Source of the DNA: Ornithodoros turicata
Taxonomy: Eukaryota; Arthropoda; Arachnida; Ixodida; Argasidae
Reading direction: 5' to 3'
NCBI RefSeq assembly: GCF_037126465.1
Contig: NW_026999323.1
Span: forward strand, 1 to 64,000
DNA: 64,000 nt
How positions within the stretch are numbered: position 1 is the first letter of the stretch; each line of letters opens with the position of its first letter. The notes beneath the pieces are model-generated. The model saw only the letters and a program-made list of their open reading frames with translations, searched no databases and was not told where the DNA came from. A program made the translations under genes and the position numbers. This document shows positions 45,201-54,740 of the stretch, piece by piece.

Positions 45201-46385
45201 GAGCAACGTAAAGATACGAAACGTTTCGTACTACAGACAGCAGCAAGGCTGTATGATCCAATGGGATTGATTTCGCCATTTCTCGTAACCGCTAAACTTC
45301 AACGCACTTGGCGACTTAAACTTGGATGGGATGAAATTCTACCAGATGACATCAGACACCAATGGGCTGACTGGTGCGACGACCTAGGACATTTATCGCG
45401 GATACAAGTACCGCGATTTTACGAGTATGGCTTAAGTGACGTCGCCGACAGCAGAGTGCTGCACGTCTTTGCGGATGCAAGCACCGCAGCCTACGGCGCG
45501 GTAGTGTACCTGTGCGTAAGGGACTTAACAGGAAGGACGACGACGACACTGGTTCTGGCGAAGTCAAGAATCGCTCCACTAAAACAACTGACGCTGCCCC
45601 GTCTAGAGTTGATGGCGAGCCTCGTGGCATCACGCCTATTTCAGTACATCGGCGGAAACCTCAAGCTTGACGTTAGCGGCGTGCATTTCTGGACCGACAG
45701 TATGATCACACTCCATTGGATCCAGGGCGATGCAGCAAGATGGAAACCATTCGTAAGGAACCGAGTGACCGAAATTCAAAAGAACAGCGATTCGCATCCT
45801 TGGCACTACTGTCCGAGCAAAGAGAATCCCGCTGACTTAATGACAAGAGGAATATCAGCTCAACGACTGATCGAGAGTCAGTTGTGGTGGAAGGGACCAC
45901 CGTGGATCGTCAGCGACGAGAGCTCGTGGCCAGGAAGGCCCCCAACGACACGGTTTGCGTCCGAAGAACTTGAAGAAATGAAATCCCAGGTGTTAACCAC
46001 AGCTACTTCAACATCCACAGTACCGGTTTTACTTGACATCAACAAGTACAGTTCCGTACTCAAGCTTCATAGGACAACAGCATGGGTCCTGCGCTATATT
46101 CATAACCTGAAATCGCATGTCAGGAGGAGTGGAGTACTGTCAACAGAAGAGATCGAAAAGGCCGAAGTCCATTGGATAACGACAGTTCAACGGATGACCT
46201 TTCAGCACGAACTGAGCTGTATCGAAAAGGGCTCCAAACTTCCGAGCAACTCGCCATTAAGGGACCTAACACCATTCATCGACAACGATGAGAAAGTCAG
46301 GGCTTGCACCGTACGCCTACCTGATGGGACTTTGCGAAGAAGACCGGTGCAACTGCTGTACCCGCTAGAACTGGCCAACGGTTAA
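42231..46385 (+). CDS. BEL/Pao Gag-Pol polyprotein with in-frame integrase deletion
   Basis: A 1384-codon frame. Gag occupies about residues 1-430, with LPKLELLKFDGKQRNWQAFW at about 112 and cysteine/histidine knuckles from about 354 to 420 (CTFCSSQQHETENC, CYRCTKLNHQSREC, CRKCTGRHAASMC). The aspartic protease active site FDGGSQRSF is at about 480. The RT has LRVVFDASS at about 775, VADIEKAFLQIG (motif A), RVPFGTTSSPF (motif B) and LYVDDLLVG at about 900 (catalytic YVDD). RNase H follows, with VFADASTAAYGAVVY at about 1080, LPRLELMASLVA, FWTDSMITLHW at about 1160 and ENPADLMTRG. After the connection, PFIDNDE at about residue 1349 passes straight into KVRACTVRLPDGT and RRPVQLLYPLEL, the C-terminus that normally follows integrase. 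The zinc domain and D-D-E core, several hundred residues, are absent without any frame break. Confidence 0.95.
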   Translation: MSHLPKKRQVLRSQVTRIITEANSLLSGTGEATLDALDVLIERLQACHQQLNDVDAEIEHSEIEQSEEDFTRTYEYNDRVITCIARLKCKKNGSVQTGIQTTSTTRSTAVKVKLPKLELLKFDGKQRNWQAFWEQFQRLIHQNEDLTQSDKFSYLKSVLVGEAAAAIAGLHLSAECYKDAVELLQQRYGTETAIIQDHMEALLNIRPVRLSEDVRELRKLYDRLQAHIRGLNVLGVSEDSYCSLLYPVLLRSLPRDIVLQYHRKSAMASIPVGVPSDIQAGDSAGTARISDPAVRQYRKKVSDLLQLVRIEVESREQATSTQKTDDKGQYKTSHDRKRQPTASVAALQHLAGKTRCTFCSSQQHETENCDSDIPLTKKKEILRAERRCYRCTKLNHQSRECKSRLRCRKCTGRHAASMCDPSYASKKGSKEIDGDQDSVATPTTSVSLHSAADNSRRATVLLQTATAMLSGEISTTLARIMFDGGSQRSFISRRMAKKLGCKYLETEELTVEVFGGHLTERSFRRVRLSMSSRNGEKSFEIEALETDSICEQILPMIDKDIQSKLNDKNLEPADVIQTDSKEIAVLIGSDYYWEVVSGKVEDLGKGLRAIETSFGWCVQGPIPTGGNVVHCNKTVVLRTVTQERPLEELVTKLWDLDSLGIRETENDDTRDNDVVTSFMETVVKVEDGYQVCLPWKTEVDLESNEAVARKRLHQLLRKLTRDPQLMSEYDNVIRQQLRSGIAEVASPHQSSQGRTYYMPHQAVIREGASTTKLRVVFDASSHDAKAKSLNDNLESGPNLNCDLVALLLNFRKYRVAMVADIEKAFLQIGVTDADRDALRFLWLKEAPTHDQPLPDIETYRMTRVPFGTTSSPFLLAATLQHHLRSLKDEYPVTCTLLSESLYVDDLLVGAADEGSAEKLYREAKSIFQTASMKLHKWASNSPTMRNLFEEEATAAMPQGQVAGVLKVLGLSWNPATDNLTFAVDSVRQISEQRKDTKRFVLQTAARLYDPMGLISPFLVTAKLQRTWRLKLGWDEILPDDIRHQWADWCDDLGHLSRIQVPRFYEYGLSDVADSRVLHVFADASTAAYGAVVYLCVRDLTGRTTTTLVLAKSRIAPLKQLTLPRLELMASLVASRLFQYIGGNLKLDVSGVHFWTDSMITLHWIQGDAARWKPFVRNRVTEIQKNSDSHPWHYCPSKENPADLMTRGISAQRLIESQLWWKGPPWIVSDESSWPGRPPTTRFASEELEEMKSQVLTTATSTSTVPVLLDINKYSSVLKLHRTTAWVLRYIHNLKSHVRRSGVLSTEEIEKAEVHWITTVQRMTFQHELSCIEKGSKLPSNSPLRDLTPFIDNDEKVRACTVRLPDGTLRRRPVQLLYPLELANG

Positions 46386-46406
46386 AAATGCGCGCTAGCC
46401 CATTTT

Positions 46407-46414
46407 GGGGGGGA
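46407..46414 (+). other. polypurine tract of the young BEL element
   Basis: GGGGGGGA lies three bases before the 3' LTR, the expected position for priming plus-strand DNA. Confidence 0.8.
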
Positions 46415-46417
46415 GTG

Positions 46418-46642
46418 TGTTAGAACATTTTTTGCGTGTAACATTTTTGGGCTGAAGTTGTAAACGTGTTACAAAGGGAAGAAGACAACGATCGTGCGGG
46501 GAGCACGTGAACTGTTTTTTTGGTGTTTACTTTTGTCATTCTTGGTTCGGGTACCGTGAGACATGGTCGCAAATAAATGATGCTGCGATGGAATGCTTGA
46601 GTCCCTGTCTTTGAGCGAAGCTCCCCAACGAACGATTTCACA
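46418..46642 (+). repeat. 3' LTR of the young BEL element
   Basis: Identical to the 5' LTR across 225 bases and followed by the GCCTT target copy. Confidence 0.95.
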
Positions 46643-47274
46643 GCCTTATTTTGGAAGCAGACGACGACGCCTTGACGATGGGGAAGTCCCGCGCTTCTCG
46701 CTCAATGCACGAATGATATGAAATTGTGTTGCTGTTCGTGATAGAGCACCGCAGTTTACTCACGGACATTTTGCTGACGACCTACACGTAATTAGAATCA
46801 GTGGGCAGAATCAGTCGCGATATTGAATTCCCAGAGAGGGTGCTGTCAGGGCAGTTAACAAGTGGAGAAATGGAAGCTTTAGGCAGACTTTTGTGTATTG
46901 TTTGATAAGTATGATAGTGGTGACTTGTATCGGTGGCAAAGTGGTTTCAATAAAGACATTTCATCTTATACAAACCCGTTGTCGCCCGACCTAAACACCG
47001 GCGCCATCCGCGATTATGTTTATATATGAGCCACGCGAAGTAGCTTGCGGCAGTCTTGACAGCTCTCGCTTCGCTTAACGACAGTATCATCCGCCATATC
47101 GACAGGGTGGAGGCTGTCGTTCCCGTGAGCGACACCGTTGCTTACGGGCGATGCGTTTGGAGCGCAGGTGATACCAAATTTTCTTCGATAGCGTTGCGTT
47201 GCGTCACATACCACGTGTTCTCGCTCGCGAATGACACGTTCGCGGTACCGACATAAATCGGAATAGGCCCCCTG

Positions 47275-48440
47275 TTGGGCTTTCCCAAAGACGTGTGGAC
47301 GCCTTTTGTGAACATATAGTGCATCTGGCACCACTGGCCGCGCTAGCGAGAACAGTTATTATGCGTGTCATATGCGGATTCTACTTGCATCCGTGTCGCC
47401 TTGCCGACTTTCAGATACAGAACACCATATCTTGCATGCTGTATTGTATTTCCTATGCACATTTCAAGACCAGTCGTGTATTTTGAATGTGGGACCTTAC
47501 CGTGTTGCATGCTTTCGCCGATGCTTCCTATTATATATTCAACGCTTTCGCCTCCGAGGTATTTAGTGTTCGTACATCTAGAATGGCAACAGAACGCTTC
47601 CGACGATAGTTACTTGGAAAGCCATGTATCATGTGAACTCTAACCGCCAAATAGTTTACGCACGCGCCTTGTTTCCTTCGGCGTTTCTCGCGCCACGCTG
47701 GCTGCAGAAGGGCACGCAACAATAGACTGAGATTATAAATGCAGACTAACGATCCACTCATGAAAAGAACTTCGATGAGGAAGCAGACCAAGTGACCAAA
47801 AGATCACCCCAGACGCGTGGTTCAAGCAGAGCCATACTGTCCGCGCGCGGGCAACGCTTCCATCCTTGCCCAAAATATGGCGGACGCGCGCGGCCAGAGC
47901 GTAGTTGGCTCGCCTTAAACCAGATGGCGCCGACGTATGAAAACCCCCTATTATTAAAAGGTAACTTGCGGTCTACAAGAGATTATTCATACTTCTCCAG
48001 GAGCGGCCACATCGAGATCGAGAAGCTGGAACTACCCAACCTGGAGGTTGAAAGTATCACTTCATTGAAAAACGCAAGGTCTATGGAACCAATTGAGGGA
48101 GATCCACCATTATTGCAGACGCACGCCGTGAGTGGCACCGGAAAGTCAGGAGGCATTCAACACTATTGCTTAGACGCTTCCCAGCGGTTGGACTTCGTAT
48201 GTTATTAACCAGACGACGGCGCCAGCCGTCAGCGAAAGACGCCAGCGATTGTTGGGAGCGAGTAATAATAACATAACCCACCCAAGTGGAAACACCAGGG
48301 GAAATGCAACTCTCAATGCATGCAACGTGTGAGCAACTACGTGAGCAACTACGTGTTCTTGGAGATAACGTTGAAGACGCCGATAGTGGTATAGAAAACA
48401 CTACCTGGGAGCGATCTCTAACATCACATGCGCGTCAGCT
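47275..48440. other. no recognisable feature
   Basis: No gene or repeat recognised. The 138-codon plus frame 47792-48208 has no known motif and is paralleled by a minus frame, so it is not called. Confidence 0.35.
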
Positions 48441-48444
48441 CTGA

Positions 48445-48740
48445 CGTCAGACAACGCTACGCGCGCGCTTGGAACTGTGGTGATGATGACGGTGGTTGAA
48501 GGGCTCGCCGCTGTTGGTATCACAGATGTGGGCAACGTCGCAACTGACGCTCTGGGGGAATGTGCGTCCTGGGCCGACTTGTAAGGGAACTGTGCAGACA
48601 TATGTCCGAAAACCTCTGAGGGAAACGCAAGAACAACCCCTGCCAGCACAGCCGGCACCGAGATTCGAACCCGGGTACCTCCCAGTCTCGACGTGACATG
48701 GCCAGCACGCTAACCACTGAGCCACGGGAGGTGGTCAATT
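48445..48740 (-). mobile_element. tRNA-derived SINE
   Basis: On the minus strand the head reads CCTCCCGTGGCTCAGTGGTT (box A region, about 48705-48733) and later GGGTTCGAATCT (box B, about 48661-48672). A tRNA-unrelated body with GGTTTTCGGACATATGTCTG and AAGTCGGCCCAGGACGCAC follows. It is the best preserved of three related SINEs here (others at 12190-12460 and 50095-50290). Polymerase III would transcribe it from the internal boxes. Confidence 0.8.
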
Positions 48741-48894
48741 CCAAGGAACTGTGCTTAATGGAGGGCGTCTCTACGCCCAATGACGTCACCCGTGAAGAAA
48801 CTTTTTTTTTTTCATCTCGGGGATTCGATTCTGGGGACCGTCGCTTCGTAGCTATCCACTAGGCAGCTGAGGTGTTGTGCTATGCTGTGCTTAC

Positions 48895-49620
48895 ATTGGA
48901 CAGTCATACCTGCGAACGAGCGCATACTCTCGGTCATCGATCATTTCACCCGATGACCCGATGCAACGGCCATCCCAGATATAACCGCGAAAACCGTTTC
49001 CGCAGCCATCATGAGCACGTGGACTGCCCGTTTTGGAGCTCCGTCCACCGTGAGGACTCACCGTGGACAGCAATTTGAGTCAGCGCTTTTCGCTGCTCTG
49101 ACGACTCTCGTGGGTACGCACCGCATCCGCACGACTGCCTACCACCCGGCAGCAAATGATTTGATGGAGAGGTCCCACCGTCCCACCACCAGGTTCCCTC
49201 CCAGTTGTTCTTCTTGGCCTCCAGTCCGCTTGCAAGCACGACCTGGGGTGCACGTCATCCGAACCCGTGTACGGGATTACGCTTCGGCTTCCCGGCCACT
49301 TTATATCCCCCAGCAAGACCTGAGGTGTACCGGATGCCACCGACTACATCAGCCGTCTTAGAACCATCTTCGCCACCATAGTGCCCGTGCCTTCCAGCCA
49401 TGGCTCTACGGCTACTCCGTTCGGCCATCAAGACCTCCGTACCTGCACGCACGTTTTCGTACGTGTCGATGGCGTACGCAAGTTGCTCCAGTCACCCTAC
49501 AACAGCCCTTACCCCGTCGTGGTCGCACACCTAAATTTTCCACCCTCGTCAACGACGGCAAACGCGACAAGATTTCCATGGATCTGCTGAAGCCCACCTA
49601 AATGGAGTCTTCCATACTTC
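48895..49620 (+). pseudogene. Ty3/gypsy integrase and pol C-terminus, degenerate
   Basis: Plus-strand blocks read SVIDHFTR (first catalytic aspartate), then ITAKTVSAAIMSTWTARFG, then STVRTHRGQQFESALFAAL, where the second aspartate of TDRG is replaced by histidine. Next comes RIRTTAYHPAANDLMERSH with the catalytic glutamate. Near 49450-49600 the C-terminal block FVRVDGVRKLLQSPY and, after a frame change, ISMDLLKPT are visible. Several frame changes and the D-to-H change mark it as dead. Protease and RT are not seen upstream. Confidence 0.75.
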
Positions 49621-49740
49621 CCGCTTCAACCCATTTTCATTGTTGATTCCCTCTCCAGATTCTGCACCTGCCAAGCTGCGCCCTCAACTCCGCTGGGCAC
49701 CAGTCTTGGAAACCATCCGCTCCATCGCTTCGTTTGCTCG

Positions 49741-49860
49741 CTAGAAGGGGGAGGGGAAGCACCTGTGGCGGCCCTAGTGCCATCGCACACGGCGCGAATA
49801 AACCTGAGTCACTTCTCCTCTCATCTTTGTCAATAAAGGTTGTCTCGTCGTTCCTTCCTC
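49741..49860 (+). repeat. probable polypurine tract and partial 3' LTR of the gypsy fragment
   Basis: GAAGGGGGAGGGGAAG at 49744-49759 is a polypurine tract. An LTR-like sequence follows from about TGTGGCGGCC at 49764, with a CAATAAAGG signal at about 49831. The LTR end was not found and no second LTR is in the window. Confidence 0.5.
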
Positions 49861-50094
49861 CAATGAAATATCCCAGCGTGCAGATGGTCGTGGCCTCACG
49901 ATAGGACGGTGCCGGTAGAACTGACTGGCAGCCGCGCCAGCATAGGCTCGTCTTGAACGTCGTCTACGAGTCGCCACATCACTCTCCCTCTCAGGTGCGG
50001 AGCGGTGCAGAGCTAGCAGTTGATGTCCGCGTCCATACGCGAAGAGGAACAAGAGGGACCGGGCTTGGCGTCTTGTTCAAAAAGCGCAGGAGCT

Positions 50095-50290
50095 GCAGAA
50101 TGGTTAGTGCGGGCACGCGCTGACCGGGCGGGTTAGAGCAATTGTGTGGACATTCGTCTGGAAAGTCTACAGAAAACGAAGGGAAAACCTGACACAGCAC
50201 AGCTGGTGACAGGGTTCGAACGCGTGTCACCTGCCAGTCTCGGCGTGGAAAGTGATCATCCCGTCCGCTATGCCACGGGAGCTGGTTAAA
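50095..50290 (-). mobile_element. tRNA-derived SINE, diverged
   Basis: Minus-strand relative of the SINE at 48445-48740: CTCCCGTGGCATAGCGG (box A region, about 50265-50283), GCGTTCGAACCC (box B, about 50212-50223) and a body with GACTTTCCAGACGAATGTCC. It is more diverged than its neighbour. Confidence 0.7.
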
Positions 50291-50291
50291 C

Positions 50292-51000
50292 TAAATGGAG
50301 GCTTTAGTTTCTCAAAGCTTCATCTCTCCCATGCTAACCTGCTGATGGAGCCGGTCGATGATGCAAAGAAGGTGGGCTTCATCGACACGCGCAAAGGTTA
50401 TTCCAGATCCATAGGATGATCCTTGTGGTATAGCGTCGACACCCGCTATTTTTCAAAGGGTAATGATGCAAGTGACTGGTGGGTTGGACTACGTAGCATT
50501 TTATTTGGACGGCATCATCTTCACCTGCACTACGTTTGAATATCATCCGTCCAACCTGGAGAAAGTTTTCCAGCACCTCAATGACTGTGGCTCCACAGTG
50601 AAGAAAGAAAAGTGTGCGTTTTTCGAGACCGAGGTCCAGTACGCGGGACCGACCGTCTCGGAGGAGTGTTTTCCGGCGTCACTGAAAAAGATTTGTGCCA
50701 TACTGGATTTGCTGGAAGCCATTAACGTCTCAGAAATGCGACCATTGTCGGGCGTGATTCAGAACTATATTAGGTACATAACTGGGATCGCAGATATCTG
50801 TACTCCGTCTCAAGGGCTTCTCCGGAAAGATACCCGCTGGAAGTGGTCACCTGAATGCGTTGAATGCTTGGAGATCGCGAAACGTAAACTTTCTGTATCT
50901 CAGTGTTTGAGATGCTCCGTGGACTTCCGAACCGTCGGAGAAACGCCACTGGACTAGGGGAACAGTTACCGCAAAGATTGACAGAACCATGTACGAAGCT
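50292..51000 (+). pseudogene. Ty3/gypsy reverse transcriptase fragment
   Basis: Reading begins near 50292 with GGFSFSKLHLSHANL, the RT block usually beginning with G-x-x-F-x-K-L-D-L. After a frame change it continues in the frame 50463-50957: YLDGIIFTCTTFEYHPSNLE, where the catalytic YLDD has become YLDG, then NLEKVFQHLNDCG, KCAFFETEVQYAG and SGVIQNYIRYI. The sequence up to 50957 matches the thumb and start of the connection. Nothing clear follows in 51000-51330. The order integrase (48.9 kb) then RT (50.3 kb) on one strand shows that these are two separate remnants, not one element. Confidence 0.75.
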
Positions 51001-54000
51001 CGCTAACAGATGGCAGGCATTGCAGAGTACATGCTTATCATCTGAAAGACATCAGCACGGCTCCATTAAACCCTTGCCCCGGCTAGGAACGGACACCACG
51101 ACGGCGACGTCAGACAAGCCGGCCCAAGAGCATGATGTTCCAGAGCCACCGCGCTACCCTAAAGGGAAATCGCAAACGTCCGTCGCGGTACGACCCATCT
51201 TGAAGGGAGGAATGCAGTGGACAGTGACCGATAAAGGTTATGGAGACCAACGTAAGACAATGAAAACGAATATGTTCTTTGTGGGGTCTAGCTCTCTGCG
51301 AGTCTGGCCAGCATTAGTATAATCCACACCGTCATTACATCACATATCATCTCATCGTCATCGTCTTTATGTTTCGGAAATAAAAGTGTGTGACACCTTT
51401 TGGTTTATCACTTTCGAGTTCGACATGACAACGGCGACAGGCTTGTCTGGTTGTTCTCATGTCATTGCGGCATTCATCTGGCGGCACCTTCAAACCCGGC
51501 TACTATTGGGTTAATTCCTGCAGTAACAGCTGCGTTGCAGTATCTGAGCAGTGCGGTGGAACCGCCATTTGGACTTATCATTTGGAAGATCACTGTCTTT
51601 CTTTAAAGAAAAAGCACTGAAAGCAGAAATCCAACGCTTTTACGTAAAATGGAAACTAATTAGGAACGAAATTAAACAGAAATGATCCTCGCATAATTCG
51701 CAAAACGTGTAGAGATTAAATTTTGTCGTTCCTTTCCTGAACGCTATCCTACATCTTTACTCTGGACGTTCTAATATATACGGCGGGACGGACTCATGCC
51801 CGCGCCTCCTACTGCATGCCTACGGGGGGGGGGGGGGGGGCAGACCCCCCAATCTGTAAAACACGACCTGCACTAACCTCACTAGAGTGAGGTGGTGCAA
51901 CGCAATTCTACGCCCCTACCTTTTGCAAGATGGCAAGCTTCCAACACATAGACATAGGCTAGAATTTTTTTACAGCACCCGTGTTGGGTGCTGCAAAAAA
52001 GTTCTAGTCCACAGAATTTTCTAATGCTTACCTTTTCAGATTGAGTATATGAACTTCTTTCACACCTACGCAATATTTACCTTCCAAACGCTTTCACTAA
52101 TTTTTGAAAACGACTGGTCCCGACACGGTACTACACCACCGCTATTACTTTTTATATGATCTTAGGTCCATATGACTTGCGTTTTAAGTTCTTATTGTTA
52201 TGAAATATTACTTTTCTCTTTGAGACTTTTTTCGACATGACCTCGCTGGAGTACAGATAAGTCATGGCGAACAAGTGCATTCATGTACGTTTGTGATCGC
52301 TGCCAGTGTTTAGAGCCTGATGCTTCTTCCAAAATGTCGTTCCTGTACGACGCGATTTTATTGGGAAGAACTCAAAGTAAGGGCCTCATTCTACTTGCAT
52401 AGCGCAACTTTTATGACATACACTATCTTGTAGAATTCCAGGTTGTTTTGAGCAAGGCGTATTAGAGCTCCTTGTTGACATGAAAAAATCCATGAAAACT
52501 CTTTGAAAAGTTTTGTGCAAGACATCATTGACTAAATGTTACAAGATAATGAAGACAGGCCCATCACTCCTCCAAAGGCTTTCCCTGTGCGCTGATGAAG
52601 AACTTATACGATTTTATAGCCAGCTGTGAATTGCAAACTAATGCATCATCAGTTTAGTGTTCACGTCTTTGCAAGTGTGCTTCAAGCAGCAGATGGATGT
52701 TCATTGCATCTAAAGGACTTGGGTCCGGTTGGCAAGTTATTTCACTAGGTATGTATACAGCTGGCAGTTTGTATGCATTACAGTTGTTTTTCTTATACGT
52801 GATTTTCAGTCATTCGTTACAGTAACCGTACTTTTTCAACGGTCGCCTCTCCTCTTTTGGAGTTACGAGGTTTAGGCATACAAAGCTATCCCTTTTGACG
52901 GACAAATTACGGCAGACAATCACTAAGGTACACCACATCTTCATTACTTAACCATTATACTGAACAAAACATTAACCCATCTCCGAACACCAAAAGGGAA
53001 CTTTCTAAATCATTCTCGATATATAACTAATACTTGTACTATTGTCTTTATTTTGCAGAAAGTGTTAAGAGTGTGCGTGTGTACGTAATATTTATCAAAC
53101 TTGTCACTACCTATGGAATTGTTGCTGTTGTATCCTAATAAGGTTGTTTTATATATTGTTCGTCAGTACTTTCATACGCATAGTATTAAAAGAATACCAG
53201 TATGTCATTCCTATAATGGCTGCACAACGTAAAAGGTGGAGGAGCCTCACTTGGTTTTTGCCCCTCCTCCCTCCGTTAAGGAAAAATAAACTGAAATTGG
53301 AAATGAAAATTGAAAAGCGGTATGGCGCTTAGCGTTCACGCAAGTGTACAGCTGATACGCCGCCACTGCTGCGAAAGATGCAGACTTAATGGGTTCGTAA
53401 GCTGCGTCACGTGAAAGCCAGATGCAAAAGAAAGCGAACGCATTTGCGTGCTCCGAGGCCCGTGATTCGAGAACCATGACAGCCTATAGTCGTGCTTTCC
53501 GTTGCCTCATCACGCAAAATGTAATGTCAATGATCATCCAGCTACGTCTACAGAAATTGTGTCGCATTGTGTACACTTTTGTCAGGGCGCCATATGGAAC
53601 CTGTACTCTTTTTTGGTGGTGTAAATTTGATTACGTGGTGGCAGTGCAGGCCACAGCCAATATATTTTGCATGGGTACTCCGGAATGAAGTGACGTGAAT
53701 GACATGAATGTTATGTCTTGAGGGATGAGACAGGGTTTGGAGCAGTGTCCAATGCCCTCTTGTTGCTCCCAGCAGGATATTTTAGGTGTTGTTTTAATGC
53801 ATTGGGCATGATGTCGTGATTTTTGCATCATATTAGTAGGAATCTTTACCATGTTTTTAGACAAAGCACTTAAAAATAAATTAAACGAAGTATTATATGA
53901 AGGGAAAACGTTCATACAGTTCTTGGTACGTACGATATTTAGCATGCTCTGTGAGTATAGATAAAACTCCGTGACGTTGTCTGGCATTACGACTGTGTCT

Positions 54001-54206
54001 TGTAGCGTCCGGAACCGTGCGTCACCAACGAAGAAGACGCTAATTGGTCGCCAAAGGTGCATTGTGCTGTGGGGATTCGTGTCTTGAACGGGAACAAAGT
54101 CTGAAACAGCATGAAAGAGCCATTAGAGGGTCCTACTCATACGGAGTCACGACGTGCGTGGAGAACTTCGTTTTCAGCCCTAGCCACGCGGAGACATTTT
54201 CCAACC
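51001..54206. other. no recognisable gene; poly-G run and one hairpin
   Basis: The first 300 bases may be gypsy 3' sequence but no motif is clear. A run of 17 G lies at 51824-51840. A hairpin with 22-base arms (20 pairs) and a GTGTT loop lies at 51959-52007. The remaining AT-rich sequence shows nothing I recognise. Confidence 0.4.
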
Positions 54207-54208
54207 TA

Positions 54209-54738
54209 CACTCTAAGGAAAAAAAAGGAGTAAAACGGGGACTAATTGCGGCTTCTATTCCCCTGGACTGCAATTACTCCCCATTTTAGTCCCCTAACCT
54301 GACATTTAGTCCTGATATTTGCTCCCCAGGACTGTCACTGAACTTCGCGAATGGTCTCCTGAATGCAACAGTCTACGTAAATATGTGCCCCTGGTCAATT
54401 TGAACCGCATAAGGCTTGATAACTCAGCCAACGTAGCAATTTCCCGGCCACACATTGTAAGAAACAGTTAGCGCATCTTTCTTCGCAAATTTTATGCTCT
54501 ATGTATGGCGCAAGGTTTTATATCGCTGGATATATCACGGTTGACGGCTTGCTTCAAAGTATATTCGTGCGTGCACACGAATTATGTACATGGTACTCTT
54601 ACAACAGCGCGTGAAATGCAGTGTCAACTCTGTGACATTCATTTACTCCCGTGCATTTACTCCCGAAAGGGACCATTTTTTGTGTCAAAGCATTTACTCC
54701 CTAAAATGAGTAAAAACTACCCTTTTTTCTTAGAGTGT
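54209..54738. mobile_element. TA-flanked MITE, copy 1
   Basis: The ends CACTCTAAG and CTTAGAGTG are exact inverted copies, flanked by TA (54207-54208 and 54739-54740). The subterminal parts repeat ACTCC and ATTTACTCCC words in opposite orientation. A second copy at 59575-60248 aligns along its length. There is no coding capacity. The TA duplication points to a Tc1/mariner-type mobiliser. Confidence 0.8.
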
Positions 54739-54740
54739 AG

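Larger units (their letters stand above)
41884..46642 (+). mobile_element. young BEL/Pao retrotransposon lacking integrase
   Basis: A complete insertion of 4759 bp: identical 225-bp LTRs, a 5-bp target duplication GCCTT (41879-41883 and 46643-46647), a primer-binding site next to the 5' LTR, one intact 1384-codon frame, and a G-rich polypurine tract before the 3' LTR. A 5-bp duplication is usual for BEL/Pao. Because both LTRs are copied from one RNA, their identity shows the insertion is recent. The coding frame lacks the whole integrase, so the copy could not have integrated with its own protein and was presumably moved by a full-length relative. Confidence 0.95.
41648..47274. mobile_element. 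inverted-repeat element split by the BEL insertion
   Basis: CAGGGGCCCTATTCCGA at 41648-41664 is matched by its complement, with one change, at 47258-47274. Excluding the BEL element and one copy of its target repeat, the host element would be about 0.86 kb. CAGGGG-type termini occur in several miniature DNA elements, but flanking 8-bp sequences do not match, so the superfamily and the exact ends are uncertain. The interior (46648-47257) has no recognised coding region. Confidence 0.45.

Noticed and set aside
41886..46641. Two identical 73-codon minus-strand frames
   Set aside because: Both are antisense readings of the two identical LTRs.
47792..48208. A 138-codon plus-strand frame beside the BEL-carrying element
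   Set aside because: No recognisable domain and low-complexity composition; it is partly paralleled by a minus frame. Probably chance.
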